From Xylocopa sonorina (lineage: Eukaryota; Arthropoda; Insecta; Hymenoptera; Apidae): 64,000 nucleotides of DNA. A program made the translations under genes and the position numbers. This document shows, piece by piece, positions 1 to 14,300 of this stretch. How positions within the stretch are numbered: the first letter of the stretch is position 1; each line of letters starts with the position of its first letter. The notes beneath the pieces are model-generated. The model was given only the letters and a program-made list of their open reading frames with translations, was not told the origin of the DNA and searched no databases. The DNA lies in assembly GCF_050948175.1 (NCBI RefSeq), contig NW_027490161.1:434001-498000 (forward strand). The letters run 5' to 3'.

Positions 1-655
1 TTCTAATGCTTCTTAAAACGCGATATCGCATCTCATTTCTGTGTTTCATGGTAAGATATAATATGATTTGCGAATTGTTATGTATTCCTCGTCTACACTT
101 CAAATGAATGTAAATGCGACACTTCCTTGCAAGGAAATAGCGTTTGCAGATGTCTACGTATCGAAGCAAATGAGTTCAAATGCTTCCTAAAACGAGATAT
201 TGCATCTCATATCTATGTTTCATGATAAGATATAATATCCATTGCGAAGCGTTATGCATTCCTCGTCTACGATTGAAATGGACGTAAATGCGACACTTCC
301 CTGCTAGGAAATAGCGTTTGCAGATGTCTACGTATCGTAGGGATAGAGTTCTAATGCTTCTTAAAACGTGATATCGTATCTCATTTCTATGTTTCATGGT
401 AAGATATAATATGTTTGGCGAAGTGTTATGTATTCCTCGCCTACACTTCAAATGAATGTAAATGCGACACTTCCTTGCTAGGAAATAGCGTTTGCAGATG
501 TCTACGTGTCGTAGCAATAGAGTTCTAATGCATCTTAAAACGCGATGTCGCATCTCATTTCTATGTTTCATTGTAAGATATAATATGATTTGCTAAGTGT
601 TATGTAGTCCTCGTCTACACATCAAATGAATGTAAATGCGACACTTCCTTGCTAG
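1..655 (-). repeat. Segmental copy 1 of a three-copy block in array L
   Basis: The segment starting at base 1 recurs from about 3,653 and about 8,526. All three share unusual variants, such as GAAGCAAATGAGTTCAAATG near 165, 3,817 and 8,690, and a CGTGTCGTAGC variant further right. The similarity of copy 1 ends near 655, where the other copies read GGGAAAAGCG instead of GGAAATAGCG. Confidence 0.85.
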
Positions 656-3635
656 GAAATAGCGTTTGCAGATGTCTACGTATCGAAGCAATAGAGTTCA
701 ACTGCTTCTTAAAACGAGATATCGCATCTCATATCTATATTTCATGATAAGATATAATATTCATTGCGAAGTGTTATGCATTCCTCGTCTGCGATTCAAA
801 TGAATTTAATGCGACACTTCCTTGCTAGGAAATAGCGTTTGCAGATGTTTACGTATCGTAGGGATAGAGTTCTAATGATTCTTAAAACGCGATATCGCAT
901 CTAATTTCTATATTTCATGGTAAGATATAATATGATTTGCGAAGTGTCATGTATTCCTCGCCTACACTTCAAATGATTGTAAATGCGACACTTCCTTGCT
1001 AGGAAATAGCGTTGCAGATGTCTAGCTATCGTAGCAATAGAGTTCTAATGCTTCTTAAAACGCGACATCGCATCCCATTTCTATGTTTCATGGTAAGATA
1101 TAATATGATTTGCGAAGTGTTATGTATTCCTCGCCAACATTTCAAATGAATATAAATGCGACACTTCCTTGCTAGGAAATAGCGTTTGCAGATATCTACG
1201 TATGGTAGCAATAGAGTTCTTATGATTCTTAAAACGCGATATCGCATCTCATTTCTATGTTTCATGGTAAGATATAATATGATTTGCGAAGTGTTATGTA
1301 TTCCTCGTCTACACTTCAAATGAATGTAAATGCGACACTTCCTTGCAAGGAGATAGCGTTTGCAGATGTCTACCTATCGTAGCAATAGTGTTCTAATGCT
1401 TCTTAAAACGCGATATCGCATCTCATTTCTGTGTTTCATGGTAAGATATAATATGATTTGCGAAGTGTCATGTATTCCTCGTCTACACTCCAAATGAATG
1501 TAAATGCGACACTTCCTTGTTAGGAAATAGCGTCTGCAGATGTCTAGGTATCGTAGCAATAGTGTACCAATGCTCCTTAAAACGCGATATCGCTTCTCAT
1601 TTCTATGTTTCATGGTAAGATATAATATGATTTGCGAAGTGTTATGTATTCCTCGTCTACACTTCAAATGAATGTAAATGCGACACTTCCTTGCTAGGAA
1701 ATTGCGTCCGCAGATGTCTAGGTATCGTAGCAATAGATTTCTTATGCTTCTTAAAACGCGATATCGCATCTCATTTCTGTGTTTCATGGTAAGATATAGT
1801 ATGATTTGCGAAGTGTTATGTATTCCTCGTCTACACTTCAAATGAATGTAAGTTCGACACTTCCTTGCAAGGAGATGGCGTTTGCAGATGTCTACCTATC
1901 GTAGCAATAGTGTTCTAATGCTCCCCAAAACGCGATATCGCATCTCATTTCTATGTTTCATGGTAAGATATAATATGATTTGCGAAGTGTTATGCATTTC
2001 TCGTCTACGATTCAAATGGATGTAAATGGGACACTTCCTTGCTAGGAAATAGCGTCTGCAGATGTCTAGGTATCGTAGCAATAGAGTTCTAATGCTCCTT
2101 AAAACGCGATATCGCATCTCATTTCTATGTTTCATGGTAAGATATAATATGATTTGCGAAGTTTTATGTATTCATCGTCTACACTTCAAATGAATGTAAA
2201 TGCGACACTTCCTTGCTAGGAAATAGCGTTTGCAGATGTCTAGCTATCGTAGCAATAGAGTTCTAATGCTTCTTAAAACGCGACATCGCATCTCATTTCT
2301 ATGTTTCATGTTAAGATATAATAAGATTTGCGAAGTGTTATGCATTCCTCGTCTACGATTCAAATGAATGTAAATGCGACACTTACTTGCTAGGAAAAAG
2401 CGTCTGCAGATGTCTAGGTATCGTAGCAATAGAGTTCTAATGCTTCTTAAAACGCGATATCGCATCTCATTTCTATGTTTCATGGTAAAATATAATATGA
2501 TTTGCGAAGTGTTATGTATTCCTCGTCTACACTTCAAATGAATGATAATGCGACACTTCCTTGCAAGGAGATAGCGTTTGCAGATGTCTACGTATCGTAG
2601 CAATAGATTTCTTATGCTTCTTAAAACGCGATATCGCATCTCATTTCTATGTTTCATGGTAAGATATAGTATGATTTGCGAAGTGTTATGTATTCCTCGT
2701 CTACACTTCAAATGAATGTAAATGCGACACTTCCTTGCTAGGAAATAGCGTTTGCAGATGTCTACGTATCGTAGCAATAGAGTTCTTATGCTTCTTAAAA
2801 TGCGATATCGCATCTCATTTCTGTGTTTCATGGTAAGATATAGTATGATTTGCGAAGTGTTATGTATTCCTCGTCTACACTTCAAATGAATGTAAGTTCG
2901 ACACTTCCTTGCAAGGAGATGGCGTTTGCAGATGTCTACCTATCGTAGCAATAGTGTTCTAATGCTCCTTAAAACGCGATATCGCATCTCATTTCTATGT
3001 TTCATGGTAAGATATAATATGATTTGCGAAGTTTTATGTATTCATCGTCTACACTTCAAATGAATGTAAATGCGACACTTCCTTGCTAGGAAATAGCGTT
3101 TGCAGATGTTTACGTATCGTAGGGATAGAGTTCTAATGATTCTTAAAACGCGATATCGCATCTAATTTCTATATTTCATGGTAAGATATAATATGATTTG
3201 CGAAGTGTCATGTATTCCTCGTCTACACTTCAAATGATTGTAAATGCGACACTTCCTTGCTAGGATATAGCGTTTGCAGATGTCTAGCTATCGTAGCAAT
3301 AGAGTTCTAATGCTTCTTAAAACGCGACATCGCATCCCATTTCTATGTTTCATGGTAAGATATAATATGATTTGCGAAGTGTTATGTATTCCTCGCCAAC
3401 ATTTCAAATGAATATAAATGCGACACTTCCTTGCTAGGAAATAGCGTTTGCAGATATCTACGTATGGTAGCAATAATGTTCTAATGCTACCTAAATCGCG
3501 ATATCGCATCTCATTTCTGTGTTTCATGGTAAGATATAGTATGATTTGCGAAGTGTTATGTATTCCTCGTCTACACTTCAAATGAATGTAAATGCGACAC
3601 TTCCTTGCAAGGAGATAGCGTTTGCAGATATCTAC

Positions 3636-5907
3636 CTATCGTAGCAATAGTGTTCTAATGCTTCTTAAAACGCGATATCGCATCTCATTTCTGTGTTTCA
3701 TGGTAAGATATAATATGATTTGCGAATTGTTATGTATTCCTCGTCTACACTTCAAATGAATGTAAATGCGACACTTCCTTGCAAGGAAATAGCGTTTGCA
3801 GATGTCTACGTATCGAAGCAAATGAGTTCAAATGCTTCCTAAAACGAGATATTGCATCTCATATCTATGTTTCATGATAAGATATAATATCCATTGCGAA
3901 GCGTTATGCATTCCTCGTCTACGATTGAAATGGACGTAAATGCGACACTTCCCTGCTAGGAAATAGCGTTTGCAGATGTCTACGTATCGTAGGGATAGAG
4001 TTCTAATGCTTCTTAAAACGTGATATCGTATCTCATTTCTATGTTTCATGGTAAGATATAATATGTTTGGCGAAGTGTTATGTATTCCTCGCCTACACTT
4101 CAAATGAATGTAAATGCGACACTTCCTTGCTAGGAAATAGCGTTTGCAGATGTCTACGTGTCGTAGCAATAGAGTTCTAATGCATCTTAAAACGCGATGT
4201 CGCATCTCATTTCTATGTTTCATTGTAAGATATAATATGATTTGCTAAGTGTTATGTAGTCCTCGTCTACACATCAAATGAATGTAAATGCGACACTTCC
4301 TTGCTAGGGAAAAGCGTTTGCAGATGTCTACGTATCGTAGCAATGGATTTCTAATGCTTCTTAAAACGCGGTATCGCACCTCATTTCTATGTTTCATGGT
4401 AAGATATAATGTGATTTGCGAAGTGTCATGTATTCCTCGTCCACACTTCAAACGAATGTAAATGCGACACTTCCTTGCTAGGAAATAGCGTCTGTAGATG
4501 TCTAGGTATCGTAGCAATAGAGTTCTAATGCTTCTTAAAACGCGATATCGCATCTCATTTCTATGTTTCATTGTAAAATATAATATGATTTGCGAAGTGT
4601 CATGTATTCCTCGTCTACACTTCAAATAAATGTAAATGCGACACTTCCTTGCTAGGAAATAGCGTCTGTAGATGTCTAGGTATCGTAGCAATAGAGTTCT
4701 AATGCTTCTTAAAACGCGATGTCGCATCTCATTTCTATGTTTCATGGTAAGATATAATATGATTTGCAAAGTGTTATGTATTCCTCGTCTACACTTCAAA
4801 TGAATGAAAATGCGACACTTTCTTGCAAGGAAATAGCGTTTGCAAATGTCTACCTATCGTAGCAGTCGTGTTCTAATGCTCCCCAAAACGCGATTTCGCA
4901 TCTCATTTCTATGTTTCATGGTAAGATATAATATGATTTGCGAAGTGTTATGCATTCCTCGTCTACGATTCAAATGAATGTAAATGCGACACTTCCTTGC
5001 TAGGAAATAGCGTTTGCAGATGTCTACGTATCGTAGCAATAGAGTTCTTATGCTTCTTAAAACGCGATATCGCATCTCATTTCTGTGTTTCATGGTAAGA
5101 TATAGTATGATTTGCGAAGTGTTATGTATTCCTCGTCTACACTTCAAATGAATGTAAGTGCGACACTTCCTTGCAAGGAGATGGCGTTTGCAGATGTCTA
5201 CCTATCGTAGCAATAGTGTTCTAATGCTCCCCAAAACGCGATATCGCATCTCATTTCTATGTTTCATTGTAAAATATAATATGATTTGCGAAGTGTCATG
5301 TATTCCTCGTCTACACTTCAAATAAATGTAAATGCGACACTTCCTTGCTAGGAAATAGCGTCTGTAGATGTCTAGGTATCGTAGCAATAGAGTTCTAATG
5401 CTTCTTAAAACGCGATGTCGCATCTCATTTCTATGTTTCATGGTAAGATATAATATGATTTGCAAAGTGTTATGTATTCCTCGTCTACACTTCAAATGAA
5501 TGAAAATGCGACACTTTCTTGCAAGGAAATAGCGTTTGCAAATGTCTACCTATCGTAGCAGTCGTGTTCTAATGCTCCCCAAAACGCGATTTCGCATCTC
5601 ATTTCTATGTTTCATGGTAAGATATAATATGATTTGCGAAGTGTTATGCATTCCTCGTCTACGATTCAAATGAATGTAAATGCGACACTTCCTTGATAGG
5701 AAATAGCGTTCCCAGATGTTTACGTATCGTAGGGATAGAGTTCTAATTCTTCTTAAAACGCGATATCGCATCTCATTTCTATGTTGCATGATAGGATATA
5801 ATATTCATTGTAAAGTGTTATGTATTCCTCATATTCTCTTCAGAAGAATGTATTTGCGACACTTCGATTGCAAGGAAATAGCGTTTGCAGATGTCTACGT
5901 ATCCTAG
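3636..5907 (-). repeat. Segmental duplication within array L, copy 1
   Basis: This multi-monomer block is repeated at 8,509-10,084. The left part is displaced by 4,873 bp (28 monomers plus 1 base) and the right part by 4,177 bp (24 monomers plus 1 base). The first copy therefore holds four extra monomers near 4,800-5,550, which look like a local duplication of the GATTTGCAAAGTG variant. It is a higher-order duplication produced inside the satellite. Confidence 0.85.
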
Positions 5908-8508
5908 CAATGGAGTTCTTATGATTCTTCAACCGCGATATCGCATCTCATTTCTATGTTTCATGGTAAGATATAATATGATTTGCGAAGTGTCATGTAT
6001 TCCTCGTCTACACTCCAAATGAATGTAAATGCGACACTTCCTTGCTAGGAAATAGCGTCTGCAGATGTCTAGGTATCGTAGCAATAGTGTACCAATGCTC
6101 CTTAAAACGCGATATCGCTTCTCATTTCTATGTATCATGGTAAGATATAATATGATTTGCGAAGTGTTATGTATTCCTCGTCTACACTTCAAATGAATGC
6201 AAATGCGACACTTCCTTGCTAGGAAATTGCGTCTGCAGATGTTTAGGTATCGTAGCAATAGTGTTCTAATGCTTCTTAAAACGCGATATCGCATCTCATT
6301 TCTATGTTTCATGGTAAGATATAGTATGATTTGCGAAGTGTTATGTATTCCTCGTCTACACTTCAAATGAATGTAAATGCGACACTTCCTTGCTAGGAAA
6401 TAGCGTTTGCAGATGTCTACGTATCGTAGCAATAGAGTTCTTATGCTTCTTAAAACGCGATATCGCATCTCATTTCCGTGTTTCATGGTAAGATATAGTA
6501 TGATTTGCGAAGTGTTATGTATTCCTCGTCTACACTTCAAATGAATGTAAGTGCGACACTTCCTTGCAAGGAGATGGCGTTTGCAGATGTCTACCTATCG
6601 TAGCAATAGTGTTCTAATGCTCCCCAAAACGCGATATCGCATCTCATTTCTATGTTTCATGGTAAGATATAATATGATTTGCGAAGTGTTATGCATTTCT
6701 CGTCTACGATTCAAATGGATGTAAATGCGACACTTCCTTGCTAGGAAATAGCGTCTGCAGATGTCTAGGTATCGTAGCAATAGAGTTCTAATGCTCCTTA
6801 AAACGCGATATCGCATCTCATTTCTATGTTTCATGGTAAGATATAATATGATTTGCGAAGTTTTATGTATTCATCGTCTACACTTCAAATGAATGTAAAT
6901 GCGACACTTCCTTGCAAGGAAATAGCGTTTGCAGATGTCTACGTATCGTAGCAATAGGGTTCTTATGATTCTTAAAACGCGATATCGCATCTCATTTCTA
7001 TGTTTCATGGTAAGATATAATATGATTTGCGAAGTGCTATGTATTCCTCGTCTACACTTCAAATGAATGTAAATGCGACACTTCCTTGCAAGGAAATAGC
7101 GTTTGCAGATGTCTGCCTATCGTAGCAATAATGTTCTAATGCTACGTAAAACGCGATATCGCATCTCATTTCTATGTTTCATGGTAAGATATAATATGAT
7201 TTGCGATGTGTCATGTATTCCTCGTCTACGCTTCAAATGAATGTAAATGCGACACTTCCTTGCTAGGAGATAGCGTTTGCAGATGTCTACGTGTCGTAGC
7301 AATAGAGTTCTAATGCATCTTAAAACGCGATATCGCATCTCATTTCTATGTTTCATTGTAAGATATAATATGATTTGCTAAGTGTTATGTAGTCCTCGTC
7401 TACACATCAAATGAATGTAAATGCGACACTTCCTTGCCAGGGAAAAGCTTTTGCAGATGTCTACGTATCGTAGCAATGGATTTCTAATGCTTCTTAAAAC
7501 GCGACATCGCATCTCATTTCTATGTTTCATGTTAAGATATAATATGATTTGCGAAGTGTTATGCATTCCTCGTCTACGATTCAAATGAATGTAAATGCGA
7601 CACTTACTTGCTAGGAAAAAGCGTCTGCAGATGTCTAGGTATCGTAGCAATAGAGTTCTAATGCTTCTTAAAACGCGATATCGCATCTCATTTCTATGTT
7701 TCATGGTAAAATATAATATGATTTGCGAAGTGTTATGTATTCCTCGTCTACACTTCAAATGAATGATAATGCGACACTTCCTTGCAAGGAGACAGCGTTT
7801 GCAGATGTCTACGTATCGTAGCAATAGAGTTCTTATGCTTCTTAAAACGCGATATCGCATCTCATTTCTATGTTTCATGGTAAGATATAGTATGATTTGC
7901 GAAGTGTTATGTATTCCTCGTCTACACTTCAAATGAATGTAAATGCGACACTTCCTTGCTAGGAAATAGCGTTTGCAGATGTCTACGTATCGTAGCAATA
8001 GAGTTCTTATGCTTCTTAAAACGCGATATCGCATCTCATTTCTGTGTTTCATGGTAAGATATAGTATGATTTGCGAAGTGTTATGTATTCCTCGTCTACA
8101 CTTCAAATGAATGTAAGTTCGACACTTCCTTGCAAGGAGATGGCGTTTGCAGATGTCTACCTATCGTAGCAATAATGTTCTAATGCTCCTTAAAACGCGA
8201 TATCGCATCTCATTTCTATGTTTCATGGTAAGATACAATATGATTTGCGAAGTGTTATGTATTACTCGTCTACACTTCAAATGAATGAAAATGCGAAACT
8301 TCCTTGCAAGAAAATAGCGTTTGCAGATATCTACGTATGGTAGCAATAAAGTTCTTATGATTCTTAAAACGCGATATCGCATCTCATTTCTATGTTTCAT
8401 GGTAAGATATAATATGATTTGCGAAGTGTTATGTATTCCTCGTATACACTTCAAATGAATGTAAATGCGACACTTCCTTGCAAGGAGATAGCGTTTGCAG
8501 ATGTCTAC

Positions 8509-10084
8509 CTATCGTAGCAATAGTGTTCTAATGCTTCTTAAAACGCGATATCGCATCTCATTTCTGTGTTTCATGGTAAGATATAATATGATTTGCGAAT
8601 TGTTATGTATTCCTCGTCTACACTTCAAATGAATGTAAATGCGACACTTCCTTGCAAGGAAATAGCGTTTGCAGATGTCTACGTATCGAAGCAAATGAGT
8701 TCAAATGCTTCCTAAAACGAGATATTGCATCTCATATCTATGTTTCATGATAAGATATAATATCCATTGCGAAGCGTTATGCATTCCTCGTCTACGATTG
8801 AAATGAACGTAAATGCGACACTTCCCTGCTAGGAAATAGCGTTTGCAGATGTCTACGTATCGTAGGGATAGAGTTCTAATGCTTCTTAAAACGTGATATC
8901 GTATCTCATTTCTATGTTTCATGGTAAGATATAATATGTTTGGCGAAGTGTTATGTATTCCTCGCCTACACTTCAAATGAATGTAAATGCGACACTTCCT
9001 TGCTAGGAAATAGCGTTTGCAGATGTCTACGTGTCGTAGCAATAGAGTTCTAATGCATCTTAAAACGCGATGTCGCATCTCATTTCTATGTTTCATTGTA
9101 AGATATAATATGATTTGCTAAGTGTTATGTAGTCCTCGTCTACACATCAAATGAATGTAAATGCGACACTTCCTTGCTAGGGAAAAGCGTTTGCAGATGT
9201 CTACGTATCGTAGCAATGGATTTCTAATGCTTCTTAAAACGCGATATCGCACCTCATTTCTATGTTTCATGGTAAGATATAATGTGATTTGCGAAGTGTC
9301 ATGTATTCCTCGTCCACACTTCAAATGAATGTAAATGCGACACTTCCTTGCTAGGAAATAGCGTCTGTAGATGTCTAGGTATCGTAGCAATAAAGTTCTA
9401 ATGCTTCTTAAAACGCGATATCGCATCTCATTTCTATGTTTCATTGTAAAATATAATATGATTTGCGAAGTGTCATGTATTCCTCGTCTACACTTCAAAT
9501 AAATGTAAATGCGACACTTCCTTGCTAGGAAATAGCGTCTGTAGATGTCTAGGTATCGTAGCAATAGAGTTCTAATGCTTCTTAAAACGCGATGTCGCAT
9601 CTCATTTCTATGTTTCATGGTAAGATATAATATGATTTGCAAAGTGTTATGTATTCCTCGTCTACACTTCAAATGAATGAAAATGCGACACTTTCTTGCA
9701 AGGAAATAGCGTTTGCAAATGTCTACCTATCGTAGCAGTCGTGTTCTAATGCTCCCCAAAACGCGATTTCGCATCTCATTTCTATGTTTCATGGTAAGAT
9801 ATAATATGATTTGCGAAGTGTTATGCATTCCTCGTCTACGATTCAAATGAATGTAAATGCGACACTTCCTTGATAGGAAATAGCGTTCCCAGATGTTTAC
9901 GTATCGTAGGGATAGAGTTCTAATTCTTCTTAAAACGCGATATCGCATCTCATTTCTATGTTGCATGATAGGATATAATATTCATTGTAAAGTGTTATGT
10001 ATTCCTCATATTCTCTTCAGAAGAATGTATTTGCGACACTTCGATTGCAAGGAAATAGCGTTTGCAGATGTCTACGTATCCTAG
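8509..10084 (-). repeat. Segmental duplication within array L, copy 2
   Basis: Near-identical partner of 3,636-5,907, lacking four monomers. It includes the same atypical last monomer, with TTGCATGATAGG and TTCAGAAGAATG, at 9,960-10,085. Only a few substitutions separate the copies, such as GCGGTATCGCAC in copy 1 against GCGATATCGCAC in copy 2 near 9,240. Confidence 0.85.
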
Positions 10085-10344
10085 CAATGGAGTTCTTATG
10101 ATTCTTCAACCGCGATATCGCATCTCATTTCTATGTTTCATGGTAAGATATAATATGATTTGCGAAGTGTCATGTATTCCTCGTCTACACTCCAAATGAA
10201 TGTAAATGCGACACTTCCTTGCTAGGAAATAGCGTCTGCAGATGTCTAGGTATCGTAGCAATAGTGTACCAATGCTATTTAAAACGCGATATCGCTTCTC
10301 ATTTCTATGTTTCATGGTAAGATATAATATGATTTGCGAAGTGT

Positions 10345-10425
10345 TATGTATTCCTCGTCTACACTTCAAATGAATGCAAATGTCATGTATTCCTCGTCCA
10401 CACTTCAAATGAATGTAAATGCGAC
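10345..10425 (-). repeat. Out-of-register satellite junction (39-bp partial duplication)
   Basis: The block ATGTATTCCTCGTC followed by CACTTCAAATGAATG occurs at 10,346 and again at 10,385, 39 bp later, inside one monomer. The surrounding monomers keep the 174-bp spacing. This is the scar of an unequal exchange or replication slip joining two monomers out of phase; 39 is divisible by three, so the frame is kept. Confidence 0.85.
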
Positions 10426-11344
10426 ACTTCCTTGCTAGGAAATAGCGTCTGTAGATGTCTAGGTATCGTAGCAATAGAGTTCTAATGCTTCTTAAAACGC
10501 GATATCGCACCTCATTTCTATGTTTCATTGTAAAATATAATATGATTTGCGAAGTGTCATGTATTCCTCGTCCACACTTCAAATGAATGTAAATGCGACA
10601 CTTCCTTGCTAGGAAATAGCGTCTGCAGATGTCTAGGTATCGTAGCAATAGTGTACCAATGCTCCTTAAAACGCGATATCGCTTCTCATTTCTATGTTTC
10701 ATGGTAAGATATAATATGATTTGCGAAGTGTTATGTATTCCTCGTCTACACTTCAAATGAATGTAAGTGCGACACTTCCTTGCTAGGAAATAACGTTTGC
10801 AGATGTCTACGTATCGTAACAATAGAGTTCTTATGCTTCTTAAAACGCGATATCGCATCTCATTTCTGTGTTTCATGGTAAGATATAGTATGATTTGCGA
10901 AGTGTTATGTATTCCTCGTCTACACTTCAAATGAATGTAAGTGCGACACTTCCTTGCAAGGAGATGGCGTTTGCAGATGTCTACCTATCGTAGCAATAGT
11001 GTTCTAAAGCTCCCCAAAACGCGATATCGCATCTCATTTCTATGTTTCATGGTAAGATATAATATGATTTGCGAAGTGTTATGCATTTCTCGTCTACGAT
11101 TCAAATGGATGTAAATGCGACACTTCCTTGCTAGGAAATAGCGTCTGCAGATGTCTAGGTATCGTAGCAATAGAGTTCTAATGCTCCTTAAAACGCGATA
11201 TCGCATCTCATTTCTATGTTTCATGGTAAGATATAATATGATTTGCGAAGTGCTATGTATTCCTCGTCTACACTTCAAATGAATGTAAATGCGACACTTC
11301 CTTGCAAGGAAATAGCGTTTGCAGATGTCTACGTATCGAAGCAA

Positions 11345-14300
11345 TAGAGTTCAATTGCTTCTTAAAACGAGATATTGCATCTCATATCTATGTTTCATGA
11401 TTAGATATAATTTTCATTGCGAAGTGTTATGCATTCCTCGTCTACGATTGAAATAGACGTAAGTGCGACACTTCCTTGCTAGGAAATAGCGTTTGCAGAT
11501 GTCTACGTATCGTAGCAATAGAGTTCTAATGCTTCTTAGAACGCGATATCGCATCTCATAACTATGTTGCACGATAAGATATAATATTCATTGTTAAGTG
11601 TTATGTATACCTCGTATTCACTTCAGAGGAATGTAAATGCGACACTTCCTTGCAAGGAAATAGTGTTTGCAGATGTCTACGAATCGAAGCAATATAGTTC
11701 AAATGCTTCTTAAAACGAGATAGCGCACCTCATTTCCATGTCTCATGATTGGATATAATATTCATTGCGAAGTGTCATGTGTACCTCGCATACTCATCAA
11801 ACGATTGTGAATGCGATACTTCCTTCCTAGGAAATAGCGTTTGCTGATGTCTACGTATCGCAGCAATAGAGATCTAATGCATCTTAAAACGAGATGTCGC
11901 ATTCCATTTCTATGTTTCGTGATAAGAAATAGTATTCATTGCGAAATTTCACGAATACCTCGTACTCAATTCAAAAGAAAGTAAATGGACGCTTCCATGC
12001 TAGGAAATAGCGTTTGCAGATGTCTACGTATCGTAGCAATAGTGTTCTAATACTGCTTAAAACGCAATATCGCATCTCAGTTCTATGTTTCATAATAAGA
12101 TATAATATCCATTTGCGAAGTGTCATGTATACCTCGTACTCACTTCAAAAGAATGTAAATGCGACACATCCTTGCTAGGAAATGGCGTTTGCAGATGTCT
12201 ACGTACCATAGCAATAGAGTTCTAATGCTTCTTAAATCGCGATATCGCATCTCGTTTCTATGTTTCAGGATAAGATATAATATTCATTGCGAAGCTTCAT
12301 GTATACATCGTATTCACTTCAAAAGAACGTAAGTGCGACACTTCCTTCCTAGGAAATAGCGTTTCCAGATGTCTACGTACCGAAACAATAGGGTTCTAAT
12401 GCTTCTTAAAACGAGATGTCGCACGTCAATTCCATGTTTCATGATAAGATATAATGTTCATTGCGAAGTGCCATAGCTCGTATTCACTTCAAAAGAATGT
12501 AAATGCGGCTCTTCCTTGCTAGGAAATAGCGTTTTCAGATGTCTACGTATCGAAGTAAGAGTGTTCTACTGCTTCTTAAAACGAGATGTCGCATATCATT
12601 ACTATGTTTCATGATAAGATATAATATTCCAAGCGAAGTGTCATGTACACCTCGTATTCACTTCAAAAGAATGTAAATTCGACACTTACTTCCTAGGAAA
12701 TAGCGTTTGCAGATGTCTACGTATTGTAGCAATTGAGATCTAATGCTTCTTAAAACGAGATGTCGCATTCCATTTCTATGTTTAGTGATAAGAAATAGTA
12801 TATATTGCGAAATGTCACGTGTACCTCGTATTCACTTCAAAGGAAAGTAAACGGACGCTTCCATGCTAGGAAATAGCGTTTGCAGATGTCTACGTATCGT
12901 AGCAATAGTGTTCTAATACTGCTTAAAACGCGATATCGCATCTCTGTCCTATGTTTCATAATAAGATATAATATCCATTTGCGAAGTGTCATGTATACCT
13001 CGTATTCACTTCAACAGAACGTAAATGCCACACTTCCTTGCTAGGAAATAGCGCTTGCAGATGTCTACGTATCGTATCAATAGAGTTCTAATGCCACTTA
13101 TATCGCGATATCGCATCTCATTTCTATGTTTCATGGTAAGATATAATATTCATTGCGAAGTGTCATGTGTACCTCGTACTCACTTCAAAAGAATGTAAAT
13201 GCGACACATACTTGCTAGGAAATGGCGTTTGCAGATGTCTACGTATCGTAGTAATTGTGTTCTGATACCGCTTAAAACGCGATATCGCATCTCATTTCTG
13301 TGCTTCATGATAAGATATAATATCCATTGCGAAGTGTCGTGTATACCTCGTATTCACTTCAAATGAATGTAAATGCGGCTCTTCCTTGCTAGGAAATAGC
13401 ATTTGCAGATGTCTACGTATCGTAGCAATAGAGTTCTAATGCTTCTTAAATCGCGATATCGCATCTCGTTTCTATGTTTCAGGATAAGATATAATATTCA
13501 TTGCGAAGCTTCATGTATACATCGTATTCACTTCAAAAGAACGTAAGTGCGACACTTCCTTCCTAGGAAATAGCGTTTCCAGATGTCTACGTACCGAAAC
13601 AATAGGGTTCTAATGCTTCTTAAAACGAGATGTCGCACGTCAATTCCATGTTTCATGATAAGATATAATGTTCATTGCGAAGTGCCATAGCTCGTATTCA
13701 CTTCAAAAGAATGTAAATGCGGCTCTTCCTTGCTAGGAAATAGCGTTTTCAGATGTCTACGTATCGAAGTAAGAGTGTTCTACTGCTTCTTAAAACGAGA
13801 TGTCGCATATCATTACTATGTTTCATGATAAGATATAATATTCCAAGCGAAGTGTCATGTACACCTCGTATTCACTTCAAAAGAATGTAAATTCGACACT
13901 TACTTCCTAGGAAATAGCGTTTGCAGATGTCTACGTATTGTAGCAATTGAGATCTAATGCTTCTTAAAACGAGATGTCGCATTCCATTTCTATGTTTAGT
14001 GATAAGAAATAGTATATATTGCGAAATGTCACGTGTACCTCGTATTCACTTCAAAGGAAAGTAAACGGACGCTTCCATGCTAGGAAATAGCGTTTGCAGA
14101 TGTCTACGTATCGTAGCAATAGTGTTCTAATACTGCTTAAAACGCGATATCGCATCTCTGTCCTATGTTTCATAATAAGATATAATATCCATTTGCGAAG
14201 TGTCATGTATACCTCGTATTCACTTCAACAGAACGTAAATGCCACACTTCCTTGCTAGGAAATAGCGCTTGCAGATGTCTACGTATCGTATCAATAGAGT

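Larger units (their letters stand above)
1..11344 (-). repeat. Outer, homogeneous domain of array L
   Basis: Roughly 65 monomers mostly of the younger type, recognised by TTTCATGGTAAGATATAATATGATTTGCGAAGTG and by a TCCTCGTCTACACTTCAAATGAATG block (read on the plus strand; described here as two adjoining landmarks). Monomers are close to those of the outer part of array R, so the two oppositely oriented arrays share one consensus. A few older-type monomers are interspersed, for example around 5,790-5,900 and 9,970-10,085, where the sequence has TTGCATGATAGGATATAATA followed by CAGAAGAATG. Confidence 0.85.
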
